Source: JAVHYG01 sp040390025
Lineage (GTDB): Bacteria; Pseudomonadota; Gammaproteobacteria; Diplorickettsiales; Diplorickettsiaceae
Direction: 5' to 3'
Length of the DNA: 64,000 bases
Assembly (NCBI GenBank): GCA_040390025.1
Contig: JAZJZD010000004.1
Location: 1 to 64,000 of the forward strand
Positions 1-8,565 of this stretch are shown here, one piece after another. The translations under genes and the position numbers were made by a program. Every line of letters starts with the position of its first letter. Within the stretch, counting starts at the first letter, position 1. The notes under the pieces were generated by a model. The model made no database searches, was not told the origin of the DNA, and saw only the letters and a list, made by a program, of their open reading frames with translations.

Positions 1-147
1 GTTTATATAGTGAATTTAGGAGATACTATTTATATAGTACATTGCTTCCAGAAAAAATCAAAAAAGGGAGTAAAAACCCCTAAAGAAGAAGTCGACATTA
101 TTAAACAACGGTTAAAACTACTAAGAGCTGAAATTAATAAGAGGTAA
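1..147 (+). CDS. HigB/Gp49-like toxin (RelE superfamily), C-terminal part
   Basis: The reading frame is open from the first base and ends at TAA 145-147, giving 48 residues of a C-terminus. The segment with HCFQKKSKKG followed by TP and a basic IKQRLK helix is the typical end of phage Gp49-like/HigB toxins, which in the characterised members are ribosome-dependent mRNA interferases. The stop overlaps the first possible ATG of the next gene by one base (TAATG), so toxin and antitoxin are coupled, toxin first as in higBA. The N-terminus lies outside the window, so whether the toxin is intact cannot be judged. Confidence 0.75.
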   Translation, partial: VYIVNLGDTIYIVHCFQKKSKKGVKTPKEEVDIIKQRLKLLRAEINKR

Positions 148-152
148 TGATT

Positions 153-497
153 ATGGCACATAAAAGCAAAGATAAATTAGAAATTACTAAATCAAGTGGT
201 AATGTATTTGCTGATATTGGCTTACCAAATGCAGATAAATATTTAGCGAAAGCAGAACTTGCTAGGCAGGTTAATCACATTATTACGAAACGTTCTTTAA
301 AACAAATCGAAGCTGCCAAAGTTCTTGGCATCGATCAACCCAAAATTTCTGCACTAAGTTGTGGACGATTGGATGGTTTTTCTATTGAACGTCTCATAGA
401 TTTTTTAAATAAATTAGATCGTGACGTTGAAATTATTGTTAAGAAAAAGCCAACTCGCAGGAAGGAGCATGGTCATTTGCTAGTAGCATTCGGGTAA
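153..497 (+). CDS. HigA-type antitoxin, XRE-family helix-turn-helix
   Basis: About 114 residues. The central helix-turn-helix (roughly residues 40-75, with KQIEAAKVLGIDQPKISAL) is the DNA-binding part expected of an antitoxin that neutralises the preceding Gp49/HigB-like toxin and represses their operon. An in-frame ATG at 147 overlaps the toxin stop, but the AGAGG at 141-144 sits at ideal distance from the ATG at 153, so I prefer 153. The family assignment is secure from the motif; the partnership is inferred from adjacency and coupling. Confidence 0.8.
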   Translation: MAHKSKDKLEITKSSGNVFADIGLPNADKYLAKAELARQVNHIITKRSLKQIEAAKVLGIDQPKISALSCGRLDGFSIERLIDFLNKLDRDVEIIVKKKPTRRKEHGHLLVAFG

Positions 498-500
498 AAT

Positions 501-740
501 ATGAAAAAATCCCTTAAAGAACTAAGCATTCGATGCCATCATGCAGAAAAATTGGAATTAGACGAGTTAAAAAAATCGGGTTACCAACTTGAAAAACTAC
601 TGCCCCATCATGGAATAACAAAAGATGGATTATTGGAGGAATTTCAATGCCTGGCAGGTAAATTTAAAAAATCGTTAAATTTTTCTGGTGACCCTCTAAC
701 CTTACAAAAATCATTACGAAATGAATGGAAAAAGCAATGA
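501..740 (+). CDS. hypothetical 79-aa protein downstream of higBA-like pair
   Basis: This starts three bases after the antitoxin stop and so is probably co-transcribed with it. The protein is small, lysine- and leucine-rich and mostly helical-looking, with no motif I recognise and no signal peptide or membrane segment. A second tiny frame (721-801, 26 codons) overlaps its end and may be debris of a longer gene. Cargo of the integrative element is the likeliest status; function unknown. Confidence 0.45.
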   Translation: MKKSLKELSIRCHHAEKLELDELKKSGYQLEKLLPHHGITKDGLLEEFQCLAGKFKKSLNFSGDPLTLQKSLRNEWKKQ

Positions 741-816
741 TGAACAACTAATAAAAAGCGTTCCCGAATTACCGAGTGTTAATCCTACGTTACTTAAGTA
801 GGTATACAACAGGCAT

Positions 817-1224
817 CTAATTACCTCTATTTTCATTTATCAATGCCTTAATTTCGTTAATCTCCTGGCTTAGCTTATCCATCAGGGCCGTATCTCGGTA
901 GGCTGTTAAAATACTCATCAGGGATTTAGCCTGGTCAGGGGTTATTTCCTGCCTAGCTACATCCTTTAGGATAGCATTGCCTATTTCTAGCAAAGCTCTA
1001 GATCCATCCAGTTCCTTTGGTAAATTCAGCTCAATAGGAGTATCTTTTGCTTTAGGTATCATTCTTTCCAAACAAAAACGTAAGGTATTAGTATCACCTG
1101 ATTTGGCTAATTCAATGGCTTTTTCCACCAACTCATCCGCGTGAGACTCAAGTAATTTTAGCCATCGTGTCTTTTTGTTTAATGACCCTTTAGGATTGCC
1201 GCTTTGGCCTGATTTAAATTTCAT
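817..1224 (-). CDS. DUF5681-like protein
   Basis: This 135-aa protein opens with KFKSGQSGNPKGSLNKK, the basic N-terminal signature of DUF5681 proteins, which are common in integrated phages and islands and of unknown role, sometimes near terminase genes. The rest is acidic and helical. It lies downstream of the damaged RepA-like gene on the same strand, so it is probably part of the same element transcript. Calling it terminase small subunit-like would go beyond what can be seen. Confidence 0.6.
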   Translation of the reverse strand: MKFKSGQSGNPKGSLNKKTRWLKLLESHADELVEKAIELAKSGDTNTLRFCLERMIPKAKDTPIELNLPKELDGSRALLEIGNAILKDVARQEITPDQAKSLMSILTAYRDTALMDKLSQEINEIKALINENRGN

Positions 1225-1298
1225 AAGTTTATGCTCTGTAAAGTTCCTGTTAAAAACAGGAACTAGATAGTTAATATTTTTCCTCGTATGTTTTACGC

Positions 1299-2932
1299 CT
1301 AAAATATTTCGTAGCCTTCCCCTCGATTAGAGTGGACATTAATTAGGCTAGAATCATTTAAACCCTGTCCAAAATTCTTAACCACTGCCAACTTGTCCAA
1401 GCTTTTTTGTTGGACAACTTGGCAAGCGTGGTCAACTTGATTTGTTGAGGGTAGTCTAGAAGGTATTAGCCAAAACCATTTATTACCTTCTTTTTTAGGA
1501 ACAATTCTTAATTCATCTTTCGCCCTACGGATCGTTCTCCAAGCATGACCGGCACAACTAGCCGCCTCCTTAATCTCTTGAATAACTTTTGATCCTGACC
1601 TCAATAAGTCGGAAAGAAATTCTTTGGCCTCTTGTAAAGCACTCTGTTCTTCGGGGTTAACTTGTGGAAGCATAATTTCATTAGCTTTATAGATACGGCT
1701 TCCTGCTCCCAAATTATTTTTGAGGTTTCAATATTGTTATCCAGCGAATGTGATTGAATAGAAAATGCTAAACCTGTTTTATCATCTCCAATATTATTTT
1801 TCATAGGTAATAAGAAACGACGATTTTCATCATTTGGATCTTGAGCTACTAAATAAGCTGCTCTAGCTGCCGCAACAAATGCTAGGCTACCGCTCACACG
1901 CATCAATGGATCTTGGCCCACTGCTTTATTTAAATGGGAGATACCTACGATTGCTAAGTTATATTTGGCTGCTAGCTCACTTAAAGGCGCCAACAATGCT
2001 CTTACTTCAGCATTTTTATAGCTATCTGTCTCACCTAAGTAAGCCGTAATAGGATCAATAATAAGGAGGGTAATGTCATGTATTTCTTCTAGAAATTTAT
2101 CAAGATTAGCTATATCGGTTTTTAAACTAAATGACTTCTCTAAAATCCTTCCTTGTTTATTTTTAGTTTGTACACATTTTAGAAAGCGAGCTTTAGCTAG
2201 ATCCGCTCCTGCAGCCTTTAAGCGAGGGCCTATGGTGTCACCCGGATCATCTTCAGATGAAAGAAACATAACGCTTCCTGGAAGACAAGCCGTATTATCA
2301 ACGGGCCAAATACCACCCGTTGTCACAATTGCGGCTAAGCTTGCGGTAATTTGGGATTTACCTAAGCCAGGATTGCCAGCAATAATGGACACTTTCCCTC
2401 GCGCAATACGTTCAGGCCACAGCCAATTAATGGGTTGATGTGGGATTTCCGAAAATAATTGAGATAAGATGCCATGATTTATTGGCAGTGAAGCTAACTC
2501 CATCTGAGCAAATTGTGTATGGGCATACTGAATGAGGGTTTTAACGTCTGTCTCATCTGCATAAGTATTTAGATGCTGAAGCAATTCCTTAATTTGTCTA
2601 TGTTGAGCATGATCCTTTATAATAGCGGCATGAGCCGCTACATTTGCTGTACTATGGGTATTGTGCATTAATTCAAATACGTAGCTTTCGCCGTTAATGC
2701 CTTTTAACGCAGGAATTATTTTGACCTCATTACTTAATGTTAATGCATCAACACTTTCACCTTTTTCTAATTTTTGGGCAATAAGTTGAAACAAATACTG
2801 ATGTTCAGCTTTATAAAAATTCTTTGCGGTAAGCTGATCGGCGACTTGTAACCAGGTTGTATTGTCTATCAATAAGCTACCTAGTACTGCTTGCTCAGCT
2901 TCTAGAGAAAAAGTTTCAATTTTATTATTCAT
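1299..2932 (-). pseudogene. DnaB_N/RepA-like AAA ATPase, frameshifted
   Basis: The upstream frame (2932 to 1601, 443 aa) has a DnaB N-terminal-like domain (residues ~8-110) and then a RepA/AAA_25 ATPase core with Walker A GNPGLGKS at 186-193 and a Walker B-like LLIIDP. Such proteins act in replication of plasmids and integrative elements. The expected C-terminal tail (SALQEAKEFLSDLL, RTIRRAKDELRIVPKKEG) lies in the -1 frame, where 1712-1299 is open. Homologous proteins have this tail fused after the WEQEAVSI-like strand, so the frame breaks near 1690-1710. No canonical slippery heptamer is evident. Mutation is likelier than programmed frameshifting, though a base-calling error is possible. 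The start ATG overlaps the upstream stop (ATGA). Confidence 0.75.
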
Positions 2933-3069
2933 ACCATACCCTCTTTAAATAAAGAGATGACAAACTTAAGTATTGTTTTTTGATTTTTTGTTTTATAGTT
3001 ATGAGGTTCGATGCGTTTTCTAAAGGCTTGTGTATTTGCGGTACATAAGCCTTCTTCGATGGTGATCAT
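2929..3069 (-). CDS. small hypothetical protein of the element (46 aa)
   Basis: The frame runs back to 3174, but the ATG at 3069 (MITIEEGLC) has a TGGAG eight bases upstream and avoids overlapping the preceding gene, so I choose it. The product is basic, with no recognised domain. Its TGA overlaps the ATG of the RepA-like gene, which suggests translational coupling and a role, if any, in the element's replication module. The start and even the reality of the gene are uncertain. Confidence 0.4.
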   Translation of the reverse strand: MITIEEGLCTANTQAFRKRIEPHNYKTKNQKTILKFVISLFKEGMV

Positions 3070-3139
3070 AGTTAGAGCTCCATTAAAATTAGCATGATAA
3101 AAGTTTTGTACGGTGTTTTTTGTTTCATTGTTTGTTTTG

Positions 3140-3340
3140 TTACTCAATCCAGTTAAAAAAAGCGTTTTCATCAATTAGAACGCGCTTGCCAACTTTTTTA
3201 ATAACTTTATCAAAGCCATTTTTATGTCGATTGAAAATTAGATTACGTAAGCCACCTACTTTTGGCCAGTCGTGATACCGTTCCCAATTAGGCACAGGGA
3301 TATAGCGGGTTGATTGGATGGGATTTTGACTGTCATTCAT
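3140..3340 (-). CDS. AlpA/excisionase-like helix-turn-helix regulator
   Basis: A 66-aa protein with the layout of AlpA/MerR-type excisionase regulators: RYIPVPNWERYHDWPKVGGLRNLIF, a basic middle (KVIKKVGKRVLI) and the terminal DENAFFNWIE that closes the winged helix. In integrative elements these small proteins control excision and early transcription. It heads the minus-strand run AlpA-like, small ORF, RepA-like, DUF5681-like. The repeat-rich 294-bp gap upstream is a plausible site of action. Confidence 0.7.
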   Translation of the reverse strand: MNDSQNPIQSTRYIPVPNWERYHDWPKVGGLRNLIFNRHKNGFDKVIKKVGKRVLIDENAFFNWIE

Positions 3341-3429
3341 AATTAATACCTTTAAATAAGAACGTTTAGCGAAATTGCTATGTGCTTTATAGCAAATGGA
3401 TCTGCTTTTTGGCTGGTAAAAATGTGTGG

Positions 3430-3555
3430 TAATGCCAACTAATTTTTTGTTCCAGTTAAGTGAAATAAAAAACAGCTTCTTTTTCAGGATAAATTATCTT
3501 TAAAACGAAAAAGCTGGCATACACAAAGTTGGCATTTTCGCAAAGATAATGCCAG
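3430..3555. repeat. four TGGCAT/ATGCCA boxes in the element's intergenic gap
   Basis: The gap 3341-3634 has no gene. It contains AATGCCAA (3431-3438), CTGGCAT (3514-3520), TTGGCATT (3529-3536) and AATGCCAG (3548-3555). The last two form a perfect 7-bp inverted repeat (TGGCATT 3530-3536, AATGCCA 3548-3554). Clustered boxes beside AlpA-like and RepA-like genes could be regulator-binding sites or origin iterons. The boxes are visible; the function is inference. Confidence 0.45.
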
Positions 3556-3634
3556 TTCTGGTTAAAAATTTCCGATGTAGTTTTGAAGAAAAGGAGGTTG
3601 ACTAAATCAGCTTTAAACTCTGTATTACTTACAA

Positions 3635-5023
3635 TTATTGTTCAGTTTCTTGCATTTTTCTTAAGTATTTTTTAATACTTTTAGTTTGAGATATTTTCTT
3701 TCTAAGTGTTTCTGTTCCACCTGGCAAAGATTTCTTTTTTGCTACTAACCTGGCTAGGTCAGAAGCAAAATAACGACCGGGATTTTCTCTAGCAATACTT
3801 AGCGCACAATTAAGTGGCTCATCCCATCTCTCTTTAGCTTTGAGCTTCTTAGTTTTACTTGCAATCTGAGCAAATTTTTTATTTTTTTCACGCGTTCTTG
3901 CAGCAAACTCAATATCTTTAAGAAGAGATGTACTAAGTTCAAAATCCTGACTATTGCCTGGATGGTACTTATCCTTTAGCGATTCAATATCTGGCTTAAG
4001 AAAATATATATCACTTCGATTTATTTGATGCCCTTGTCGCAAAACAATATTTTTTACAGTTATCCCTCTACATATTTCTGCTAAAGACGGTTGTAATGGG
4101 ACAATCAAATAAGAACAATCAGGCTTAATTCGAATAGCTTCTGAGTAACAAAGCTTTTTAACAGGCGAATCACCAAAGCTACTATTTGTAGCATGAAGAC
4201 GCTCTAGACCAACATAAAAATACAAATAAGAAAGATCAAGTGCTTCGTAATTAATAGGGTATGCATAATAATTTCCAACTCTATAATTGCTTGTCTTGCA
4301 ATAAATGCCAATCTTGTCCATAAAACATCGAGCTAAAAAATTGTCTTCATTTAAATACAAAAGTTTTGTTGCTTCTCGCAAGGAATATATTTCTATAGGG
4401 AAAATACCCATTTTTGCTTTCTCTATATCAATCTTATAATAATGAAACAAGATACGTTCTCTAAATTTTGGATGAACTAAAAAAGAATTTTCAGAAACAG
4501 TAATTTTGGCTTCATAGGATCCAGCTTGACGAGGAATAGTTTTTTCAGTTAGTTTTAGCCATTCTAAGAGCGTAAGCGGTCCACGTAAACCTTCAGTTTT
4601 TAATAAAAACAGAAGAATTGCTCTCTTTTTCCTAAAAAAAGTATGTATGTTAGCTTTAACCTTTCTTGCATTATATATGTGCTCTACATCACTGTATCGC
4701 CTATGACTAATATTTTTAACCTCTTTTTCAAGATTTACTGTTACCAACATTTCTCTAAGCTTGCGTATCTGTTCGTAAACCTTATCCATATCAACCTCAA
4801 ACTCAAAGAGCGCGCAAAGGGTTATAAATTCCGTTAATTCCCAGTATGGCCGTTCTTGAAAAGCATAGTCGAAAACACTACTAATAAAATTTTTAAATCC
4901 AACAGAATAAGAGGTATAAACCTCATCTTTAGCAAGATCCATTCCCCTTTTTAACTTAAGATGGTCAAAAGCTACTTGAAGTAAGTTACTATTAAGTTGA
5001 AATTCAGCCACGGTTACACTCAA
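3635..5023 (-). CDS. unrecognised 462-aa protein coupled to the integrase
   Basis: The ATG (5023) overlaps the integrase stop by four bases (ATGA), so it is translated with the integrase. I recognise no family. Visible features: no signal peptide or membrane segment, many aromatic and basic residues, a positively charged stretch around residues 385-400 (KKFAQIASKTKKLKAKER), and a C-terminal ~60 residues (FASDLARLVAKKKSLPGGTETLRKKI) that could form a winged helix. Coupling to an integrase suggests an accessory role in integration, a directionality factor, or cargo such as defence. None of these can be separated from sequence alone. Confidence 0.6.
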   Translation of the reverse strand: MSVTVAEFQLNSNLLQVAFDHLKLKRGMDLAKDEVYTSYSVGFKNFISSVFDYAFQERPYWELTEFITLCALFEFEVDMDKVYEQIRKLREMLVTVNLEKEVKNISHRRYSDVEHIYNARKVKANIHTFFRKKRAILLFLLKTEGLRGPLTLLEWLKLTEKTIPRQAGSYEAKITVSENSFLVHPKFRERILFHYYKIDIEKAKMGIFPIEIYSLREATKLLYLNEDNFLARCFMDKIGIYCKTSNYRVGNYYAYPINYEALDLSYLYFYVGLERLHATNSSFGDSPVKKLCYSEAIRIKPDCSYLIVPLQPSLAEICRGITVKNIVLRQGHQINRSDIYFLKPDIESLKDKYHPGNSQDFELSTSLLKDIEFAARTREKNKKFAQIASKTKKLKAKERWDEPLNCALSIARENPGRYFASDLARLVAKKKSLPGGTETLRKKISQTKSIKKYLRKMQETEQ

Positions 5024-6095
5024 AAAATCTTCTTATTCATATTCGCCACTACTTTACTAGTATGCGCTTCAGACAAGTGAGCATAACGTTTCACCATCTG
5101 AAACGTTTTATGACCTAATACTTCAGAAATCTCCGACAAACTAGCCCCATTCATCGCTAAATAAGAAGCGGTGCTATGTCGAAGATCATGAAAACGAAAA
5201 TTAGCGATCCCAGCACGCCTCAATGCTGTTTCCCAAGGAGAACGAATATCAATTGGATTCTTTAGGATCTTACCTGGGAAAACGAGTTCACAAGTCAAAT
5301 TACTTTTATCTTTATATTGCTGCATTAATTCTAAAGCATGACCACTTAAAGTTAGAACTCGACGTTCATCATTTTTAGTTTCATGTAAGATAATAACACC
5401 ACGTTGCAAATCGACATCTTTCCAATGCAATCCTAGAAGTTCCATACGTCTAGCACCTGTAGAAAGTGCTAATACCACTACCAGGTAAAGGATCTTGTTA
5501 TCACTGATTTTACAAGCATCCAATAAGCGTGAACGCTCTTCATCTGACAAAAAGCGCACACGTCCTCGAGGCTCTTTAGGTTTAGTGATCTTAAGCAGAG
5601 GATTTTCTTCTATCCATGACCACTCCTTTATAGCAACAGTGAAGACATGACTTAATGCAGCTAGATAACGATTAACGGTAGCTGGGGTGCGTAATTCTTT
5701 ACGTTTCGTTTTTTCCTCAAGTAACTTATCACGCTGTGCTGCTAATAAAGCGGGTGTTATTTCGGCAAGCGTATAAGCACCTAAGGTTTCTTTCCACCAC
5801 TGCAATTGTCCAGTCTGACTAAAACCACTCTTAGGTTTAGTAGGAAGAATTTTTGTAACATAACGATCTATGGCTTGCGCTAATGTATGGCGTTTAGCTT
5901 CGGTAGTTTTAAAATGTCTACCTTCACGTAAAGAACTTTCAGTTTGTTGTGCCCACTTACGCGCGTCCGTTAAACGTTGAAAAGTAGCTGTCTGTGTAGG
6001 AAAACCTTTGAGTCTAACCTTGACACGGAAACTGATTTTTTTATCTTGAGTTACTTTTTTTTATCTTGAGTTACTCTTTTTTCAATGTTAGCCAC
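5020..6095 (-). pseudogene. tyrosine recombinase (phage-type integrase), N-terminus frameshifted
   Basis: The intact part carries the tyrosine-recombinase catalytic set: Arg in STGARRMEL, HxxR in FRFHDLRH, His in VLGHKTF and the terminal Tyr in KRYAHLSE. The natural start appears to be GTG at 6095 (MANIEKRVTQDKK), but a 20-bp tandem duplication shifts the frame and brings in a TAA at 6051-6053. After the second copy the original frame resumes (KISFRVKVRLKGF, TDARKWAQQTESS) and stays open through the arm-binding and core domains to the stop. No ATG/GTG/TTG precedes TTG 5805 in that frame, so only a truncated protein of 261 aa could be made. Its position beside tRNA-Lys is the expected site for such an enzyme. 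Confidence 0.8.
6035..6074. repeat. 20-bp tandem duplication inside integrase 5' end
   Basis: The block TTATCTTGAGTTAC occurs at 6041-6054 and again at 6061-6074, each preceded by a run of 7-8 T, giving a 20-bp period. Removing one unit restores an open frame from GTG 6095 into the integrase. Twenty is not a multiple of three, which explains the frameshift. Slippage at the T-runs is the probable origin and would be reversible. Confidence 0.85.
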
Positions 6096-6231
6096 GAACT
6101 CGCCAACTTATTATTAGAAATAATACACTACAACAAAGGTAAAATAATGGCAACAATAGATTTATAATCAAATAACACTATGTAATTTTATTTATATTTT
6201 TCAATAAATTAAATTTTTAGAATTTAACAAA

Positions 6232-6368
6232 GGGACACTTAAGGGGCAATTTATAAAAAAACAATGTTCGATTTGTTCAAAAAATATTCATAATTAAGAT
6301 GGAAGTCAGTACAAAACTTGTTTACTTTTATCGCTATTTGTTTTTTCTGAATGTCCCACTACTGCCCC
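6232..6368. promoter_or_regulatory. paired GGGACA/GGGGCA boxes between integrase and tRNA-Lys
   Basis: The gene-free stretch 6096-6417 is AT-rich except for GGGACA (6232-6237) with GGGGCA (6243-6248), and the inverted pair TGTCCC (6352-6357) with TGCCCC (6363-6368). Within each pair the boxes start 11 bp apart, about one helical turn, and the two pairs face opposite ways. This looks like arm-type integrase or directionality-factor sites next to the attachment site. The function is inferred. Confidence 0.4.
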
Positions 6369-6417
6369 ATGAAGGAGTAGTTTAAGGAGGAGAAGCTGGC
6401 TAACTCTTTGATTTTAT

Positions 6418-6493
6418 TGGTGGGCCGTGATGGAATCGAACCATCGACCAATTGGTTAAAAGCCAACTGCTCTACCGACTGAGCTAACGGCCC
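6418..6493 (-). tRNA. tRNA-Lys(UUU)
   Basis: The 76-nt cloverleaf on the minus strand has acceptor stem GGGCCGU/ACGGCCC, discriminator A and encoded CCA. The anticodon loop CUUUUAA gives anticodon UUU. The T-loop GGTTCGATTCC is standard. Its 3' end faces the integrase and is presumably the attachment site of the element at lower coordinates. No second copy of the tRNA 3' end is visible to the left in this window. Confidence 0.95.
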
Positions 6494-6509
6494 GCAAATT
6501 GAACGGCAG

Positions 6510-6538
6510 ATTGTAGTCAATTTGGCGGGGAATAGCAA
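6510..6538 (-). promoter_or_regulatory. candidate sigma-70 promoter of tRNA-Lys
   Basis: On the minus strand, TTGCTA (6533-6538) and TACAAT (6510-6515) are separated by 17 bp. The start would fall about 10 bases upstream of the mature tRNA 5' end. The -10 matches five of six consensus bases; the -35 is moderate. Confidence 0.5.
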
Positions 6539-6559
6539 TCCTCTCCTTTTTCTTGATAC

Positions 6560-8539
6560 CTATTTTTTAGTGAAACTTACTTGGTAAAATCCATAAGCTA
6601 ACGCTAATACACTGAAAAAACCTAAACCTATCGCTAATACATCCCATTTAGCTGGCATAATCGCTAAAATAGCCGGATTACCCGTTACTGACATGGGAAT
6701 AGCGACTAACACATCCATCAAAGCAGCACCGGCTACCAATCCACAAGCAAGTAACACCGCATAGTGTTGACGTTGATTTATGACTCGCTTTTCTTCTTCA
6801 TTGGCTATTTTTAGCTGCCGTTGAAAGTTTTGTTTAATGAAAAATGCAAATAAACTTCCTATAAATAAAGGGATAGAAGAACTCAAAGGTAAATAAATTC
6901 CCATCGCTACGCCTAATAATGAAAGTCTTCTGAAGCCTAAAAGGTGGAACGTAATAAAAACTACCATGATTAACGCACCGATACCCAGCATAGACCAGGG
7001 CAAATCATGATTAAATACACCTTGGGTTAAACCCGCCATCATTGCCGCCGGTGGTGCGGATAAGGTTTGAGTAGGATCCATACCTGCATGCGGCAGAACC
7101 GTGGCTAAGCCATAGACATTAAATAAAAGCTCCATCACATAAGGGATTACAAAAGCCGCTACTATCACGCCCAATATAAGCATAACCTGTTGCTGCCAAG
7201 GCGTTGCACCAATAAGGTGACCCACTTTAAGGTCTTGGATATTATCATTGGCAATACAGGCAGCACCTGCAACTACAGCCCCAATAATAATAGTGATCGC
7301 GGCGGCGCTAAGTAGTTGCGTTGAAACAATAGGTTGTCCTTGAAAAAGAAGCCATGCGCGTAGAATAATCGCGATTAATAAAAGTCCTGCGATCACAATA
7401 GACGAACCGGGACTTGCGGTTACACCGACTAACCCGGAAAAATAGCCACAAATTGCCGCGAAAATAAATCCTATCACGAGTACATAAAGGATAGTGCCAA
7501 AGATGAAAAGAGGAGAACTGCTGGAAATAAAAGTTTGCAGTGGAAACAAATAGTGAAATAAAAAATAAATACAAACAATAAGAGCGAGCAAACCAAAAAG
7601 TAAATAAATTGTTGGTATATCTCGTTCAGTAGCAGCTAATAGTGGTTTATTGGGTAGCGTTTTTAGTAACCCCTGAATTGATACACGCAAGCTTTGGTAA
7701 AAGGGCTTTAATAGATTAATTAAAGTCCAAAGTCCTGCAATCAACATAGCGCCTAAACCCATATAATGAATATCTGTTCTATAGGCGGCTAAACTTGTCT
7801 CTAAACTAAAGTGGCCTGCTACTGGGGTAAGTATGCTTAAAAATGGCAAACCAATCCCCCACGCCATAAACGCACCCAAAACAAGGCTCATCCCTACATC
7901 AAATCCAATTAAGTAACCAACACCAATTAATGCCGGTGAAAAACCAGCGCCAAAACCAACAATTATTTTCGACTTTCCGAATACACTCCATTTCTCAACC
8001 GTACTTGCAATGACTTTGAAGCCGGTTTGCCCTAATTCTAATAATCCCCCTAAACCAGCTCCTAAGAGCATTTCACGAATTTGAAAGGACTGTTTTTTAG
8101 ATAACTGTAAAACCTCGGCAATTGCTTTCGCTTCGGGAAAATAAAGTTGCGGCGTTTTTATTAATACTTTACGTAAGGGAATAGAAAATAAAATGCCCAA
8201 TAACCCACCTAACAATGCAATTGACACGTTTTCTAAATAGGGAAAATGCTTCCAATAGCCAATAATGACTAAAGCAGGGATAGTAAAAACGATCCCTCCT
8301 GCTACCGCTTCCCCCGCAGAAGCTGCCGTTTGAATTAAATTAGTTTCATAAATGCTCGTATTTTTAAAAAAACGAAGAATTGCCATCGCTAATATGGCCG
8401 CAGGAATAGAGGCGGAAGGTAAAATTCCAATTTTTAATGCGAGATAGGTACTAGAAGCAGCGAGGATAATCGCTAAAAAAATTGATAATACAATGACCCT
8501 TAACGAAATAATACCGGAATTGTCAGACATGTTTTGCAT
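6560..8539 (-). CDS. OPT-family oligopeptide transporter
   Basis: A 659-aa integral membrane protein with about 14-16 hydrophobic segments and no signal peptide, the size and pattern of bacterial OPT transporters, which import small peptides or metal chelates with protons. Supporting motifs are the early YLALKIGILPSASIPAAIL helix, PEAKAIAEVL, GFGAGFSPALIGVGYLIG, and the late AATVLPHAG-like loop before PPAAMMAGLTQGVF. Amino-acid-dependent intracellular Legionellales commonly carry such transporters. It is followed by tRNA-Lys and preceded by serS with a 26-bp gap, so it may share the serS transcript. The substrate cannot be read from sequence. Confidence 0.85.
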   Translation of the reverse strand: MQNMSDNSGIISLRVIVLSIFLAIILAASSTYLALKIGILPSASIPAAILAMAILRFFKNTSIYETNLIQTAASAGEAVAGGIVFTIPALVIIGYWKHFPYLENVSIALLGGLLGILFSIPLRKVLIKTPQLYFPEAKAIAEVLQLSKKQSFQIREMLLGAGLGGLLELGQTGFKVIASTVEKWSVFGKSKIIVGFGAGFSPALIGVGYLIGFDVGMSLVLGAFMAWGIGLPFLSILTPVAGHFSLETSLAAYRTDIHYMGLGAMLIAGLWTLINLLKPFYQSLRVSIQGLLKTLPNKPLLAATERDIPTIYLLFGLLALIVCIYFLFHYLFPLQTFISSSSPLFIFGTILYVLVIGFIFAAICGYFSGLVGVTASPGSSIVIAGLLLIAIILRAWLLFQGQPIVSTQLLSAAAITIIIGAVVAGAACIANDNIQDLKVGHLIGATPWQQQVMLILGVIVAAFVIPYVMELLFNVYGLATVLPHAGMDPTQTLSAPPAAMMAGLTQGVFNHDLPWSMLGIGALIMVVFITFHLLGFRRLSLLGVAMGIYLPLSSSIPLFIGSLFAFFIKQNFQRQLKIANEEEKRVINQRQHYAVLLACGLVAGAALMDVLVAIPMSVTGNPAILAIMPAKWDVLAIGLGFFSVLALAYGFYQVSFTKK

Positions 8540-8565
8540 AAATTTGCCATTTTTAAGAGGGTGTT

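Noticed and set aside
721..801. 26-codon frame (MNGKSNDEQLIK) overlapping the end of the 79-aa gene
   Set aside because: Too short and without a ribosome site to claim; mentioned only as possible debris.
1601..1712. Programmed -1 frameshift in the RepA-like gene
   Set aside because: No X XXY YYZ slippery heptamer in frame with a downstream structure; mutation is simpler.
7308..7574. 88-codon frame inside the OPT transporter
   Set aside because: Alternate-frame shadow of a clearly coding membrane protein.
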